A stretch of DNA of 64,000 nucleotides from Pseudomonadota bacterium (GCA_027488375.1 JAIYBW010000005.1:62001-126000), one strand, 5' to 3'; counted from the stretch's first letter, positions 1-9,936 are shown. Notes: a model not told the origin generated them from the sequence alone. Program-made: numbers and translations.

Positions 1-876
1 AAGAACTATTTTCATAAAATTGATCAGGATCTCTCTCCATCAGCTTCAGAATTAATTGAATTCAAACTAGCGCAGAAATTAGTTCTCAAAAAAATTTACA
101 ACCACCTGGGTGGGAAAATTCGTTACTTTATTTCAGGTGGCGCTCCTCTTTCTGTCGATATTATCCAGTTCTTACGATACGCAAATTTAACTGTTCTTGA
201 AGGTTATGGTCTAACTGAGACCATAGCTCCTTGTTGCTTAAATCCTATGGCAAAACAATTACCTGGTTCCGTTGGGAGACCTCTTGGTGATGTTCAATTT
301 TCATTTGCAGAAGATGGAGAAATTTTAATCAAGTCCCAGGCCCTTTTTAAAGAATATTACAAGAATCCTGAAGCCACTCACGAGGCCCTCAAGGATGGCT
401 GGTTTCATACAGGTGATATTGGTGAATTTAGTGCAGAAGGTTACTTAAAGATAACAGACCGTAAAAAAGACCTTATTAAGACTAGTGGTGGGAAGTATAT
501 TGCCCCTCAAAAAATTGAAAACATGGCCAAAACTCATGCCTATATTGCCCATATTGTTCTCATTGGAGATAAACGAAAGTTCCTCACGGCCTTAGTGGGA
601 ATTGAAAAGGAAGCCTTTTTACCGCTTTTGGACGAGTTCGGGCTGACAACAGATTGCTCAATGGCCGAACTTGCCAAGCATGAATCCGTTCAAAAATTAA
701 TATCTGAGGAAATCGACAAGATTAATCAGGGACTTGCCCAATTTGAAAGTATTAAAAAGTTTAAAATCGTCCCTGAAGAATTCAGTTTAGAGAATTTTTT
801 AACTCCATCACTTAAAGTGAAGAGAAAACTCGTTGCAGAACGTTATGCAGACCTCATTGAAGCGATGTATCAATAG
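1..876 (+). CDS. Long-chain acyl-CoA synthetase / AMP-binding protein, C-terminal part (5' end outside window)
   Basis: Frame 1 is open from base 1 (KNYFHKIDQDLS...ISGGAPLS...LEGYGLTETIAP) into the listed ORF; contains GWFHTGDIGEF and ITDRKKDLIKTSGGKYIAP, typical of the ANL superfamily. Confidence 0.93.
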   Translation, partial: KNYFHKIDQDLSPSASELIEFKLAQKLVLKKIYNHLGGKIRYFISGGAPLSVDIIQFLRYANLTVLEGYGLTETIAPCCLNPMAKQLPGSVGRPLGDVQFSFAEDGEILIKSQALFKEYYKNPEATHEALKDGWFHTGDIGEFSAEGYLKITDRKKDLIKTSGGKYIAPQKIENMAKTHAYIAHIVLIGDKRKFLTALVGIEKEAFLPLLDEFGLTTDCSMAELAKHESVQKLISEEIDKINQGLAQFESIKKFKIVPEEFSLENFLTPSLKVKRKLVAERYADLIEAMYQ

Positions 877-883
877 TCTTTCT

Positions 884-912
884 TTGACAAAAAGAGGGAT
901 CTCTTTTACAAA
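884..912 (+). promoter_or_regulatory. Putative sigma70-type promoter for rpoZ
   Basis: TTGACA (884-889), 17-nt spacer, TACAAA (907-912), then RBS aagaggt before ATG 946. Confidence 0.45.
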
Positions 913-945
913 TGGAGATTCTATTTATCCCCTTAAGAGGTAGCT

Positions 946-1158
946 ATGGCCCGAGTCACAGTTGAAGATTGTTTAGAACATGTAGAAAACAGATATGAGT
1001 TAGTTCATTTAACAGCGAAACGTGTGAAACAACTTCGTGAAGGTGATGATTCAACTGTTAAAAGTAAAAATAAAGAAGTTGTTACTGCTTTAAGAGAAAT
1101 TGCTGCTGGAAATGTTAAGCACACTCTTAAAAGCGAATACGATTCAGACGAATTTTAA
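946..1158 (+). CDS. rpoZ: DNA-directed RNA polymerase omega subunit
   Basis: 70 aa, MARVTVEDCLEHVENRYELVHLTAKRVKQL, classic omega N-terminus. Confidence 0.95.
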   Translation: MARVTVEDCLEHVENRYELVHLTAKRVKQLREGDDSTVKSKNKEVVTALREIAAGNVKHTLKSEYDSDEF

Positions 1159-1177
1159 TTTAATTAAATTCTTTATC

Positions 1178-1209
1178 AAAAAAAAGGGAGCTTTAAGCTC
1201 CCTTTTTTT
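1178..1209. terminator. Bidirectional rho-independent terminator between rpoZ and lon
   Basis: AAAAAAAGGGAGCTTTAAGCTCCCTTTTTTT: GC-rich inverted repeat flanked by A and T tracts between convergent genes. Confidence 0.9.
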
Positions 1210-3787
1210 ATTTCTTTTTAAGTGCAATTTTTAAGACTTCATCGAAATGTTTTACAGGGAAAAACTGCATTCCTTTGCGATGACGTTCAGGAACTTCCTT
1301 TAAATCCTTTTCATTCTGCCATGGTAAAATAATTGTTTTAATTCCAGCTCTTTTAGCAGCAAGAACTTTTTCTTTTATTCCACCAACTGGAAGAACTTTA
1401 CCAGTTAAACTCAATTCACCAGTCATGGCCACATCACCTCTGACCATTTGATTTGTCGCAAGTGAGTAAAGAGCAAGGGCCATCGTAATACCGGCCGATG
1501 GACCATCTTTTGGAGTCGCTCCAGCAGGTAAATGAAGATGGATCTCATGAGTCGCAAGAAAGTCTGTAGCCTCTTCACCATTTGGAGCTGGCATGATTGG
1601 TGCTACAGTAGCTGGAGCAGACTTAGAAGATTTCACCTTTTTAACAGTGGCCGTTTGTTTTTTCTTTTCCAAATCAATTTGATGCTGAAGAAGTCCTTTA
1701 ATATAGCTATAAGCGAGATTAGCCGATTCCCCCATCACCTCACCTAATTGTCCGGTAAGCTTAAAGCCTTTACCTTTAAGAGGGATAGACTCTACAAATA
1801 AAATATCTCCACCAAAAGCTGTCCAAGCAAGACCTGTCACAATTCCAGGCATGAGTGGTTTTTGGGCCTTATCAGTCTCAAATCTTTTAGGGCCTAAATA
1901 CTTTTCAAGATCTGTCACAGTGGGAGCGAATTTTTTGAATTTTTTAGAAGAAACTTTTTCTAAAGCTGCTCGACGACAGAGTTTTGCTACAAGTTGCTCC
2001 ATTACCCTTACACCAGGTTCCCGGGCATAGTCTGCAACAAGGGCCTTAAGCACTAGAGCAGAAAGGGTAAATTCTTTAGAGGCAAGACCATGTTTCTTCA
2101 ACTGCTTTGGGATAACCCATTTAATCGCAATTGAAAGTTTTTCCTCGATTGTGTATCCAGAAAGTTCAATCAATTCCATTCGATCTAATAAAGCTTCTGG
2201 AATTTCTCCAATATAGTTGGCCGTAGCAATAAAAAGAACTTTTGAAAGATCGAAAGGAACATCCAAATAGTTATCTATAAATGTTTTATTTTGTTCAGGA
2301 TCAAGAACTTCTAATAGAGAAGAAGCCGGGTCCCCTTGATAGGATTTTCCAATTTTATCAATCTCATCCAGCATAATCACAGGATTATTGACTTCCACTC
2401 TTTTTAACGCCTGAACAATTTTTCCTGGCATGGCACCAACATAAGTTCTTCTGTGACCTTTGATCTCAGCTTCATCTTTCATTCCACCAAGTGAGAATCG
2501 ATAAAACTTTCGACCTAAAGCCTTCGCAATCGAGTGACCAAGTGAAGTTTTACCAACTCCTGGAGGACCCGCAAGGCAAAGAATTGTCCCATCATATTCT
2601 GGCTTTAATTTTCTAACCGCCAAAAATTCCATGATACGCTCTTTAGGTTTTTCTAAACCATAATGATCTTTTTCAAGTAACTTTTTCGCCGCTTCAATAT
2701 CAACCTTGTCTTCAGTTGCTTTATTCCAAGGAAGCTGAATCATCCAATTAAGATATGTTCTCGTGACATTATACTCAGGTGATGAATCAGGTATCGACTC
2801 AAGTCTTTCAAGTTCTTCAAGTGCAGCTTTTTTAGCTTCTTCTGGTAAGTTACCCTGCTCAATACCTTCTTGAATTTTTTTCATGTCCTTGGCCTTATCA
2901 TCTTCATCCATGCCAAGTTCATTACGAATAACTTTTAATTGCTCTCTTAAAAAATACTCACGCTGGTATTTATTAACCTTATCATTAACTTCATCAGTAA
3001 TTTTCTTTTGAATATCAGCAACATCTTTTTCACGCTTTAAATAAACAAGAAGTTTCGCAAATCGTTTTTTTACAACGAGTGTTTCTAAAAAATCCTGAGC
3101 TTCAGGTACATCAAGAGAAAGTGCAAATGCAACAAGATCGGCCAATGATCCAGGAGAGGGCGAATTCAGCATCGCCAGCTTCATCTCTTCATTGAAATAA
3201 GGATTTATTTCAGAAAGTTTTTTTACTTGATTGATAACTGAGCGAGTATAAGCATCTAGTTCTTCGTCTGGCTCATGGATATCGTTAAAGACCTCTGTTT
3301 TTGCGATCAAGAGTGGAGCATCAACAACGTATTCAACCGCACGATATCTTCTCATTCCGTGAACAAGTAAATTAACTGATCCGTCTGGTAATTTTAGTTT
3401 TTTAATGACCTTGCAAAGGACCCCTACTTTATAAATATCCTTTGGGGTGATTCCTTTTGGAGTTATATCATCTACTGATCTAAGACTAACTCTTTCAGGT
3501 TGTTCTTGCTCTTCTTCATAATCAACCTCATCCTCTCCCATTTCCTGAAGAACTTCCTGACCATCACCAAAATCTTTAAATTTAACTAGATTTAAAGCGA
3601 CATAATTATTTTTTGCTAAATAGCTATCAAGCTCTGGAGTGTATTTATCCTCAGAAAGAATGATTGGCGCAATCATTCCTGGAAAAATAGGACTATTAAC
3701 AATAGGAATAATAACAACTTCTTTAGGTAGTTCTGGAGCTAGACCTGATTCTGAATTTGCTTTTGCTGTTTTATCTTTAGGTGCCAT
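1208..3787 (-). CDS. lon: ATP-dependent protease Lon
   Basis: Walker A GPPGVGKTSLG, GHRRTYVGAMPG, catalytic TPKDGPSAG and LPVGGIKEKVLAAKRAG. Confidence 0.97.
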   Translation of the reverse strand: MAPKDKTAKANSESGLAPELPKEVVIIPIVNSPIFPGMIAPIILSEDKYTPELDSYLAKNNYVALNLVKFKDFGDGQEVLQEMGEDEVDYEEEQEQPERVSLRSVDDITPKGITPKDIYKVGVLCKVIKKLKLPDGSVNLLVHGMRRYRAVEYVVDAPLLIAKTEVFNDIHEPDEELDAYTRSVINQVKKLSEINPYFNEEMKLAMLNSPSPGSLADLVAFALSLDVPEAQDFLETLVVKKRFAKLLVYLKREKDVADIQKKITDEVNDKVNKYQREYFLREQLKVIRNELGMDEDDKAKDMKKIQEGIEQGNLPEEAKKAALEELERLESIPDSSPEYNVTRTYLNWMIQLPWNKATEDKVDIEAAKKLLEKDHYGLEKPKERIMEFLAVRKLKPEYDGTILCLAGPPGVGKTSLGHSIAKALGRKFYRFSLGGMKDEAEIKGHRRTYVGAMPGKIVQALKRVEVNNPVIMLDEIDKIGKSYQGDPASSLLEVLDPEQNKTFIDNYLDVPFDLSKVLFIATANYIGEIPEALLDRMELIELSGYTIEEKLSIAIKWVIPKQLKKHGLASKEFTLSALVLKALVADYAREPGVRVMEQLVAKLCRRAALEKVSSKKFKKFAPTVTDLEKYLGPKRFETDKAQKPLMPGIVTGLAWTAFGGDILFVESIPLKGKGFKLTGQLGEVMGESANLAYSYIKGLLQHQIDLEKKKQTATVKKVKSSKSAPATVAPIMPAPNGEEATDFLATHEIHLHLPAGATPKDGPSAGITMALALYSLATNQMVRGDVAMTGELSLTGKVLPVGGIKEKVLAAKRAGIKTIILPWQNEKDLKEVPERHRKGMQFFPVKHFDEVLKIALKKK

Positions 3788-3804
3788 ATATTTATCCTTC
3801 TTAA

Positions 3805-4272
3805 TTAACGTATATCAATAACAAGTCGACCAGGATTCTCGAGATAAAAAATATCAAATGAAGATTTACCCTTCATGAGAACATTCATCGTTATTGATTT
3901 TCCATCGACATTTAAAAATTCAATATTTGCGACATTCTTTGAGTTTTTCAACTGGGGCTGAGTTGTTGCCATACCAGAATCAAAGAAATCAACTGATAAC
4001 TTTTGCTCCTTTCCAGACACATGTCCATAAATTTTAGGAATACTTATTGAATTAAAATCAATCACGACTCTTTCATAGCCTTGTCCAGGAGTTGCTGAAC
4101 TTCTCACCCCTGTAATGGAAGAATTTTTCAAATCAGAATTATGATGAAAAACCCCAGAATCTAAGAAAATAGATTTTTTACGGGCAGATACTTTCCATAT
4201 TCTTTCCTCCATCAGATTTTGTGCCATAAGTGGTGTCGAAATGAAGAGAGAAAGAAAAAGAAGTCGCAACAT
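3805..4272 (-). CDS. Exported AMIN-like domain protein
   Basis: Signal peptide MLRLLFLSLFISTPLMA; C-terminal LENPGRLVIDIR typical of AMIN domains; start moved to 4272 because GGGAG lies 7 nt upstream of that ATG. Confidence 0.6.
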   Translation of the reverse strand: MLRLLFLSLFISTPLMAQNLMEERIWKVSARKKSIFLDSGVFHHNSDLKNSSITGVRSSATPGQGYERVVIDFNSISIPKIYGHVSGKEQKLSVDFFDSGMATTQPQLKNSKNVANIEFLNVDGKSITMNVLMKGKSSFDIFYLENPGRLVIDIR

Positions 4273-4329
4273 GTAACAGCTCCCTATTGTTGTGGATTTA
4301 GACATCTTTATTCTAGACAAAAGCTAAGG

Positions 4330-6039
4330 TTAAGACAAAAAATTCTTCGCTCTTTTGACTAAAGATAAAGCCAAGAGTGAGAAAAGAAATCCCATAGATA
4401 AGAGCATCATAAAACTACCCGGGCCTGGTCCATCACCAAGATCAATCGTAGCGCAAGCAGCAGCAAGGGCCACATCAGAATCAGGGGTTATAGTAGAATC
4501 GAGCGATTGATCATTTGTCTTCTTCACAGCATAGGTAAAAGGCGCATCCAGACAAGAAGAATTGTCCGACAATACCGATCCAGTATCTAGAATGGGAGTG
4601 AGTCCCTGTTTTAGACTGGCAATAATCAAATAGGGATAATGGGTTTTCGAGGCAAAATTCTGAAAATCAGGGATAGCAAAACCTGCTTCATCATAAGCAT
4701 AGTCATAACTCAATTTTCTCGCTTTAATTTTTATCTCAAAAATATTTTGACTTGGGTTAACAGAAAGAGCTTTTGAAGCATTAAGATCTAATCTTAATAT
4801 TCCAGCAGGTGAGATTGTTTCCATCTTAAATGGGCTGCCAGAAATTTCTGTTCCCGATTGGTAAACTTCCATCTCATATTCAATAGGATGACCTAAAGGT
4901 TGTGATACAAGCTTGAGATCAAGCATCTTTCCAGTCGGAAGCGTAACACCACTCAGATCAAGAATAAAATGATCCTCTTCGGTAAATGAAGTTTCTGTGA
5001 GTTCATCACTTCTAAAAAAACCCACATATGACTTTTCATTTTTTTGCTCTTTTGCGTAATCAAAAATTGTTATTGGATTAAAACTTGATTGTAACTTTTC
5101 AAAAGTATAGTCAGCTTGTGTTCTTAATGAGCAATTTATTGTTATCACCCCTAAATCTATTTCAGGCACATTTGAAGAGAGATTAATTCCTTGCGGTAAT
5201 CCGTCACTCTGTCTTCCACATGAACTAAAAAAAGAACCGACATAAGGTGAAGGACAAAATTCGCTTTGAACATTTGAATAATGAGTTGAAATCGCTTCTG
5301 TCTTTTTAAGCGGAGAGGTATAGAGATAATAGGTCTCATTCAGATTCAGCCCCCCAATTTCAAAATAGCCTGTTTCATCACTAATACCAGACACGATCTT
5401 TCCTGAGGTTCTTGAAATTAATTGGACGTGAACACCCAGCACGCCAATCTTATGACCACCTTGAATGTGGCCAGACACTTTTCCCAGACCAGATGAATAT
5501 TTATGGCGAATTCCGGCCACGTCATCATCACTCAAATCTGATTGGCCTGGAAAATTAGCATAAAACATTGAAGCATCTAATACCTCTGAATGCCCTAAAC
5601 CTAGCAGATGGCCTAACTCATGTGTGACGACATCTTTGAGATAAACTCTATTTCCAAACGCTATTCCAGGGGTATCTTTAAAATTATAATGATCTTCATT
5701 TAGAATAATTTTAGCGGTGTTAATAACTCCTGTTGTCCCATAACTGACTTCTGTGATGCCAATAACCGCAGAACCATAAATTGAAAAATCATTTGAAAAC
5801 GTAATAAGATTACTAGCGTTTGAACTGGGGCTAATTTCTAAGACTGAAGCATTATTCCATTCTTGAATTGATTCCTGAATTATCTGATTAGCATTTATTC
5901 CAGAAGTATTAGTGTCTTCAATTCTGATCGGAATAATTGAATAATTCCATTTGAGATCTTTATCCGTAACCGTTTTTGAACTCTGATGAGACCAGGCAAA
6001 ATTTAAAATTAAAAAGATGAGAAATCCGAAGTAACTCAT
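4330..6039 (-). CDS. Exported matrixin-type zinc metalloprotease with regulatory-like beta domain and C-terminal transmembrane tail
   Basis: HELGHLLGLGHS zinc motif with downstream SMFY Met-turn; GKVSGHIQGG...GYFEIGGLN carboxypeptidase-regulatory-like segment; C-terminus GDGPGPGSFMMLLSMGFLFSLLALSLVKRAK. Confidence 0.85.
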   Translation of the reverse strand: MSYFGFLIFLILNFAWSHQSSKTVTDKDLKWNYSIIPIRIEDTNTSGINANQIIQESIQEWNNASVLEISPSSNASNLITFSNDFSIYGSAVIGITEVSYGTTGVINTAKIILNEDHYNFKDTPGIAFGNRVYLKDVVTHELGHLLGLGHSEVLDASMFYANFPGQSDLSDDDVAGIRHKYSSGLGKVSGHIQGGHKIGVLGVHVQLISRTSGKIVSGISDETGYFEIGGLNLNETYYLYTSPLKKTEAISTHYSNVQSEFCPSPYVGSFFSSCGRQSDGLPQGINLSSNVPEIDLGVITINCSLRTQADYTFEKLQSSFNPITIFDYAKEQKNEKSYVGFFRSDELTETSFTEEDHFILDLSGVTLPTGKMLDLKLVSQPLGHPIEYEMEVYQSGTEISGSPFKMETISPAGILRLDLNASKALSVNPSQNIFEIKIKARKLSYDYAYDEAGFAIPDFQNFASKTHYPYLIIASLKQGLTPILDTGSVLSDNSSCLDAPFTYAVKKTNDQSLDSTITPDSDVALAAACATIDLGDGPGPGSFMMLLSMGFLFSLLALSLVKRAKNFLS

Positions 6040-6066
6040 TTCAATCCATTGAAATTAAGCGCCGGT

Positions 6067-6771
6067 TTATTTGGTCGATGTATTGACTGAAAATCGGAAG
6101 ATACCTCCAGCAATTCCCAGTATCATAACCAACCAGAAAATATTTAAGATTGGCGCCTCATGTTTATTTTGGGCTTCCTCTGAAACTGATGCAAGAGAGC
6201 GATTTTGCCCCTCAGAAGCAGGTAATCGATTCGGGACAATTTGCTCACTTTCCAAAGAATCAATCGTTCTTAAATTAAGACCCTTAACTGATTTAACGGC
6301 CAATTCAAATTCTCCCCACTTAACTTGACCAATTTTAGGGAGGTCAGGAAAGATTGTATTGACCAAAACGGTTTCTTTCCCAAAATTCACCATCTTGTAA
6401 GATCCAAAACCTAAGTTCATCCCCCAGTATCGCTGATTGATATTTTTAATAAATAAAACAACTTTTTCGCCTGGAACAAACTTAGGAACTCCTTCGACAT
6501 GAATATGCTGATCACCTAATTTCCCGCCCGGGTAATGCACGATGATTTCATCAAGACCGAAAAATTCAGACTGAAGACCGACTTCTTTAGTCATTTTAAA
6601 ATACATTTGAGTGGCCAGACTTCCATTCTCTAGCTTAACAGTTTTCTTCTTAAGATAATGACCCAGAAAAAGCCCATCAGATTCTTTAATTTGCTGTTCT
6701 ATCGGCTGGGGCCTGAAACTAGTAGCCGAAACAGTCTGAATAAAAAGCAGAAAAAGAATAAGTTTAAGCAC
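6067..6771 (-). CDS. Hypothetical exported protein with C-terminal transmembrane helix, adjacent to the matrixin gene
   Basis: N-terminal signal MLKLILFLLFIQTVSA; C-terminal hydrophobic ILNIFWLVMILGIAGGIFRF followed by polar tail. Confidence 0.6.
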   Translation of the reverse strand: MLKLILFLLFIQTVSATSFRPQPIEQQIKESDGLFLGHYLKKKTVKLENGSLATQMYFKMTKEVGLQSEFFGLDEIIVHYPGGKLGDQHIHVEGVPKFVPGEKVVLFIKNINQRYWGMNLGFGSYKMVNFGKETVLVNTIFPDLPKIGQVKWGEFELAVKSVKGLNLRTIDSLESEQIVPNRLPASEGQNRSLASVSEEAQNKHEAPILNIFWLVMILGIAGGIFRFSVNTSTK

Positions 6772-6829
6772 AATGAATCCCTTGAATTAACCTATAAGAC
6801 TTATCGGTTAATAAGAGGAAAACTTGAGC

Positions 6830-9469
6830 CTACTTATCCAGCTTTAAAAGTGTGGTTTGATCCTTATTAAATCGGAGTTCATGGGAAGCCAAGTACTTAA
6901 AAAATGGTGATGAATCAATAATAATCACACTATTGTTGAGCTGAATGAGATCATGGAGAAATAAACCTAGCATTTTAAGTTCTTTTTCTGACAAACCAAA
7001 AGAAAGATTTTCAAAAACAAGAAGTGAATTTTGAATTGATTTCATAAGCTTTGAGAGAAGATAGATTCGTTGTTTTTCCCCTCCCGACAATGTGTTAAGT
7101 CCTCTATCAAGTGACAAGTAATCAAGATTAAGAATTTTAAGGTAGTCCCAAATTCGTCTAAATTTAGGAGTTAGTTCGATTCGCTCCAAGACCTGACTTA
7201 AAGGTAAATTATAGGCTTCCGCCACGGTCATTTTTCCATCAGAAATATGAGCATAAAGGGGTTTGATTTTTAAACCTTTGCAATCTTCGCACTCTAATAC
7301 TATGTCCTCTAGATATTGCATTTCAATTGTAAGAGATCCCTTACCTTCACACTTAGAGCACATACCTAAATCAGAATTGGCAGAGAAATGACCCTCCTTA
7401 AGATCCATACTCTTTGAAATAGGGAGTTTAAGAAAATGTTTTCTGATGATACTCGCAAGTTCGGTGATCGTTCCCACTGAGGATCTCGATGTAAATCGGT
7501 TAAGTTCAGATGAAATAATAAGTACATCCTCAAACTTAAAACTAGATTTAACATTTTTCACTTTAAAATCTATCTCATCCAGCCACTCGTGATGGATCTT
7601 ATGAAAAAGAGAATTGGCCATAATTTTAATGATATTTGCCGTTTTCCCACTGCCAGAAGCTCCAGTCACCCAAACCATTTCCTGAAGAGGAATTTTAAAA
7701 TCAGAATATTTTTTCCCAAATATCTCAGGAGCAACAACTTCTATTGAATGAGTGGATTTATTTTTTCGAACTTTATTTTCCCAATTACTCTTTTCCTTTT
7801 TCGAGAAATATAAAGAAGGTTTTCCCTGATAAACAATTTCCCCGCCGCCCTTCCCAGAATTTGGACCCATCACAATCAAATGATCTGAGTTTTTTTGAAG
7901 AAATTCAGAATGATCGATCAGGATAACAGTATTACCCTGCTGAATTATATTTCTTAAACTTTCCAATAATTTTTTAAGCTCTGCCTCACCTAGACCAAGA
8001 CTAGGCTCATCGAGGACAAAAAGGCTATCAACTCCTTTAAAACTTAAATACTTAATGAGAAGGAGTCGCTGATATTCTCCAGCAGAAAGAGTCTTAGCCT
8101 TTCTTAAAAGTGATAAATGATTGAGTCCCATTTCAGAGGCAATTTTTAATTTTTCAACCAGGTCTAAATAAAGACGAGACTCATGAGAATTTTGCTTAAC
8201 ATTTTTATGCTTAAATAAATCAAGAGCTTCTGCAACACTCAAATTCATAATCTGGTTGAGACCCCAGAATTTTCCACCAAGGCTTATTTTATAATGATGA
8301 ACATCTCGATTAATTCTTGATGATGAGCAAATGGAACACGGAACTTCTTTCTGGAGATTTCTTATATAGATACGAACAGATGGTTTATACTTTTTACTCT
8401 CTAAGTATCTTTTAAGTTCGCTATATCCAGGGTACTGACCTTGGCCATCTTCAACTAACTCAAAAAAATCACTGGGAAGTTTTTTGATTGGAACATCAGA
8501 CGAATACTTCTTTTTCTTCACGATTTTCAAGAGCTCTTCGTAAGCAAATTGAAAAGGAGCATAGTTTAAAAGAAGTAATCCCCCTTCAGAAATTGAGAGA
8601 TCCTTATTAATGATTTTTTTTTCATCATAAATGAGATTTGCACCATAACCCTGACAACTTGAACAGGCCCCTAAGGCACTGTAGGGAGAAAAAGCAGCAA
8701 GAACAGTTGCTGGGCGAGACTCAAAATCACAATCGGGACAAGATTTTTTAAAGACTAATTTGAGGACTTGAGGTTTTTTCATGTCCGCTGAAAAAACCTT
8801 ATAATCAAGAAGGAGCTGAGATAGCTTTAGTTCGTCCCATTTTTTTTCAAGAGAATCTAAGTTTTCAAATTTGAATCTCAAAACTTCCCAAAGCTCATCT
8901 TCTGAATTGAAGACATCTATCGTTTTCCTTTTGAGATTATATGAACGGGCCGGTAAAAAACCTTCCCCAAAAACACGCATAAATTCATGAGGAGAAAGAA
9001 GTATATGGTAAACTTCAGACTTCATCCTATCAGGGAAAAGAGACTTAAGCTGATCACCAATCGTTCTTGTTAAAAGTTCTTTTTCATGGACTGGGCAAAG
9101 TTCTTTAGACTGGGAAAAATATAAATTTTGAAGCGTATCAGTAAGTCTCATAATATCAGCTACGACAGAACGAGACCCCATTACTGGGTTAATTTGTGGA
9201 AGTCCAAATACCGGCAACACAGGATAGATGCGATCGACATCAACAGCTGCTGGTCTTTCTGTAAAAAACTTCATCGAATTTGGGAATGAATTCACAAAAC
9301 GGCGCTTGGATTCTGTCAGGAGTGTATGAAAGGCCAGTGATGTTTTACCGGAACCTGAAGGGCCTGCAAAACACATGAGCTGACCTAACGGAAGATTGAG
9401 ATCCAGATTTTTTAAATTATGAACTCTTGCCCCACGAATCTCGATATGATCAACATCAATTTTATTCAT
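6830..9469 (-). CDS. UvrA-like ABC ATPase (excinuclease ABC subunit A paralogue)
   Basis: IRGARVHNLKNLDLNLP, Walker A GPSGSGKTSLAF and GASGSGKTANII, CxxC zinc modules (CPDCDF, CSSCQGYG, CSKCEGKG, CEDCKG), signatures LSAGEYQR and LSGGEKQR. Confidence 0.88.
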   Translation of the reverse strand: MNKIDVDHIEIRGARVHNLKNLDLNLPLGQLMCFAGPSGSGKTSLAFHTLLTESKRRFVNSFPNSMKFFTERPAAVDVDRIYPVLPVFGLPQINPVMGSRSVVADIMRLTDTLQNLYFSQSKELCPVHEKELLTRTIGDQLKSLFPDRMKSEVYHILLSPHEFMRVFGEGFLPARSYNLKRKTIDVFNSEDELWEVLRFKFENLDSLEKKWDELKLSQLLLDYKVFSADMKKPQVLKLVFKKSCPDCDFESRPATVLAAFSPYSALGACSSCQGYGANLIYDEKKIINKDLSISEGGLLLLNYAPFQFAYEELLKIVKKKKYSSDVPIKKLPSDFFELVEDGQGQYPGYSELKRYLESKKYKPSVRIYIRNLQKEVPCSICSSSRINRDVHHYKISLGGKFWGLNQIMNLSVAEALDLFKHKNVKQNSHESRLYLDLVEKLKIASEMGLNHLSLLRKAKTLSAGEYQRLLLIKYLSFKGVDSLFVLDEPSLGLGEAELKKLLESLRNIIQQGNTVILIDHSEFLQKNSDHLIVMGPNSGKGGGEIVYQGKPSLYFSKKEKSNWENKVRKNKSTHSIEVVAPEIFGKKYSDFKIPLQEMVWVTGASGSGKTANIIKIMANSLFHKIHHEWLDEIDFKVKNVKSSFKFEDVLIISSELNRFTSRSSVGTITELASIIRKHFLKLPISKSMDLKEGHFSANSDLGMCSKCEGKGSLTIEMQYLEDIVLECEDCKGLKIKPLYAHISDGKMTVAEAYNLPLSQVLERIELTPKFRRIWDYLKILNLDYLSLDRGLNTLSGGEKQRIYLLSKLMKSIQNSLLVFENLSFGLSEKELKMLGLFLHDLIQLNNSVIIIDSSPFFKYLASHELRFNKDQTTLLKLDK

Positions 9470-9485
9470 AGGTAGTTATAAAATA

Positions 9486-9510
9486 AAAAGGGCCCCTTGC
9501 GGAGCCCTTT
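9486..9510 (-). terminator. Rho-independent terminator after rpsI
   Basis: Minus strand AAAGGGCTCCGCAAGGGGCCCTTTTT: GC hairpin followed by T run. Confidence 0.75.
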
Positions 9511-9534
9511 CCAACAAATGTTGAAGTCTTAAGA

Positions 9535-9936
9535 TTAACGTTTAGAGAATTGGTAAGACTTACGAGCACCAGATTTACCTGGTTTTTTACGCTCAACTTT
9601 TCTTGCATCACGAGTAAGGAAACCTGCAAGTTTAAGCTCTGCACGGCTATTTGGAGCAAGCTTTAAAAGTGCACGAGAAATTCCAAGACGGATAGCTCCT
9701 GCCTGACCTGTTACCCCACCGCCCTTAACATTAATTTTGAAATCATAATTTTCATTAACTTTCAAAAGATTAAGTGGTTGGTAAACAATGTATCGGCTTG
9801 TTGCTTTTGGAAAATAATTAGCAACATCGCGGTCATTAATTGTGATCTTTCCGTTTCCACGAGAAACGTAAATACGTGCTACAGAAGTTTTACGACGACC
9901 AATTGTGTGAACATCATAAGATTTAGCTTTTGACAT
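9535..9936 (-). CDS. rpsI: 30S ribosomal protein S9 (uS9)
   Basis: GRRKTSVARIYV... terminal RDARKVERKKPGKSGARKSYQFSKR. Confidence 0.97.
   Translation of the reverse strand: MSKAKSYDVHTIGRRKTSVARIYVSRGNGKITINDRDVANYFPKATSRYIVYQPLNLLKVNENYDFKINVKGGGVTGQAGAIRLGISRALLKLAPNSRAELKLAGFLTRDARKVERKKPGKSGARKSYQFSKR

Noticed and set aside
9462-9659. 65-aa minus ORF overlapping rpsI
   Set aside because: Out-of-frame overlap with a certain ribosomal protein gene and its terminator.
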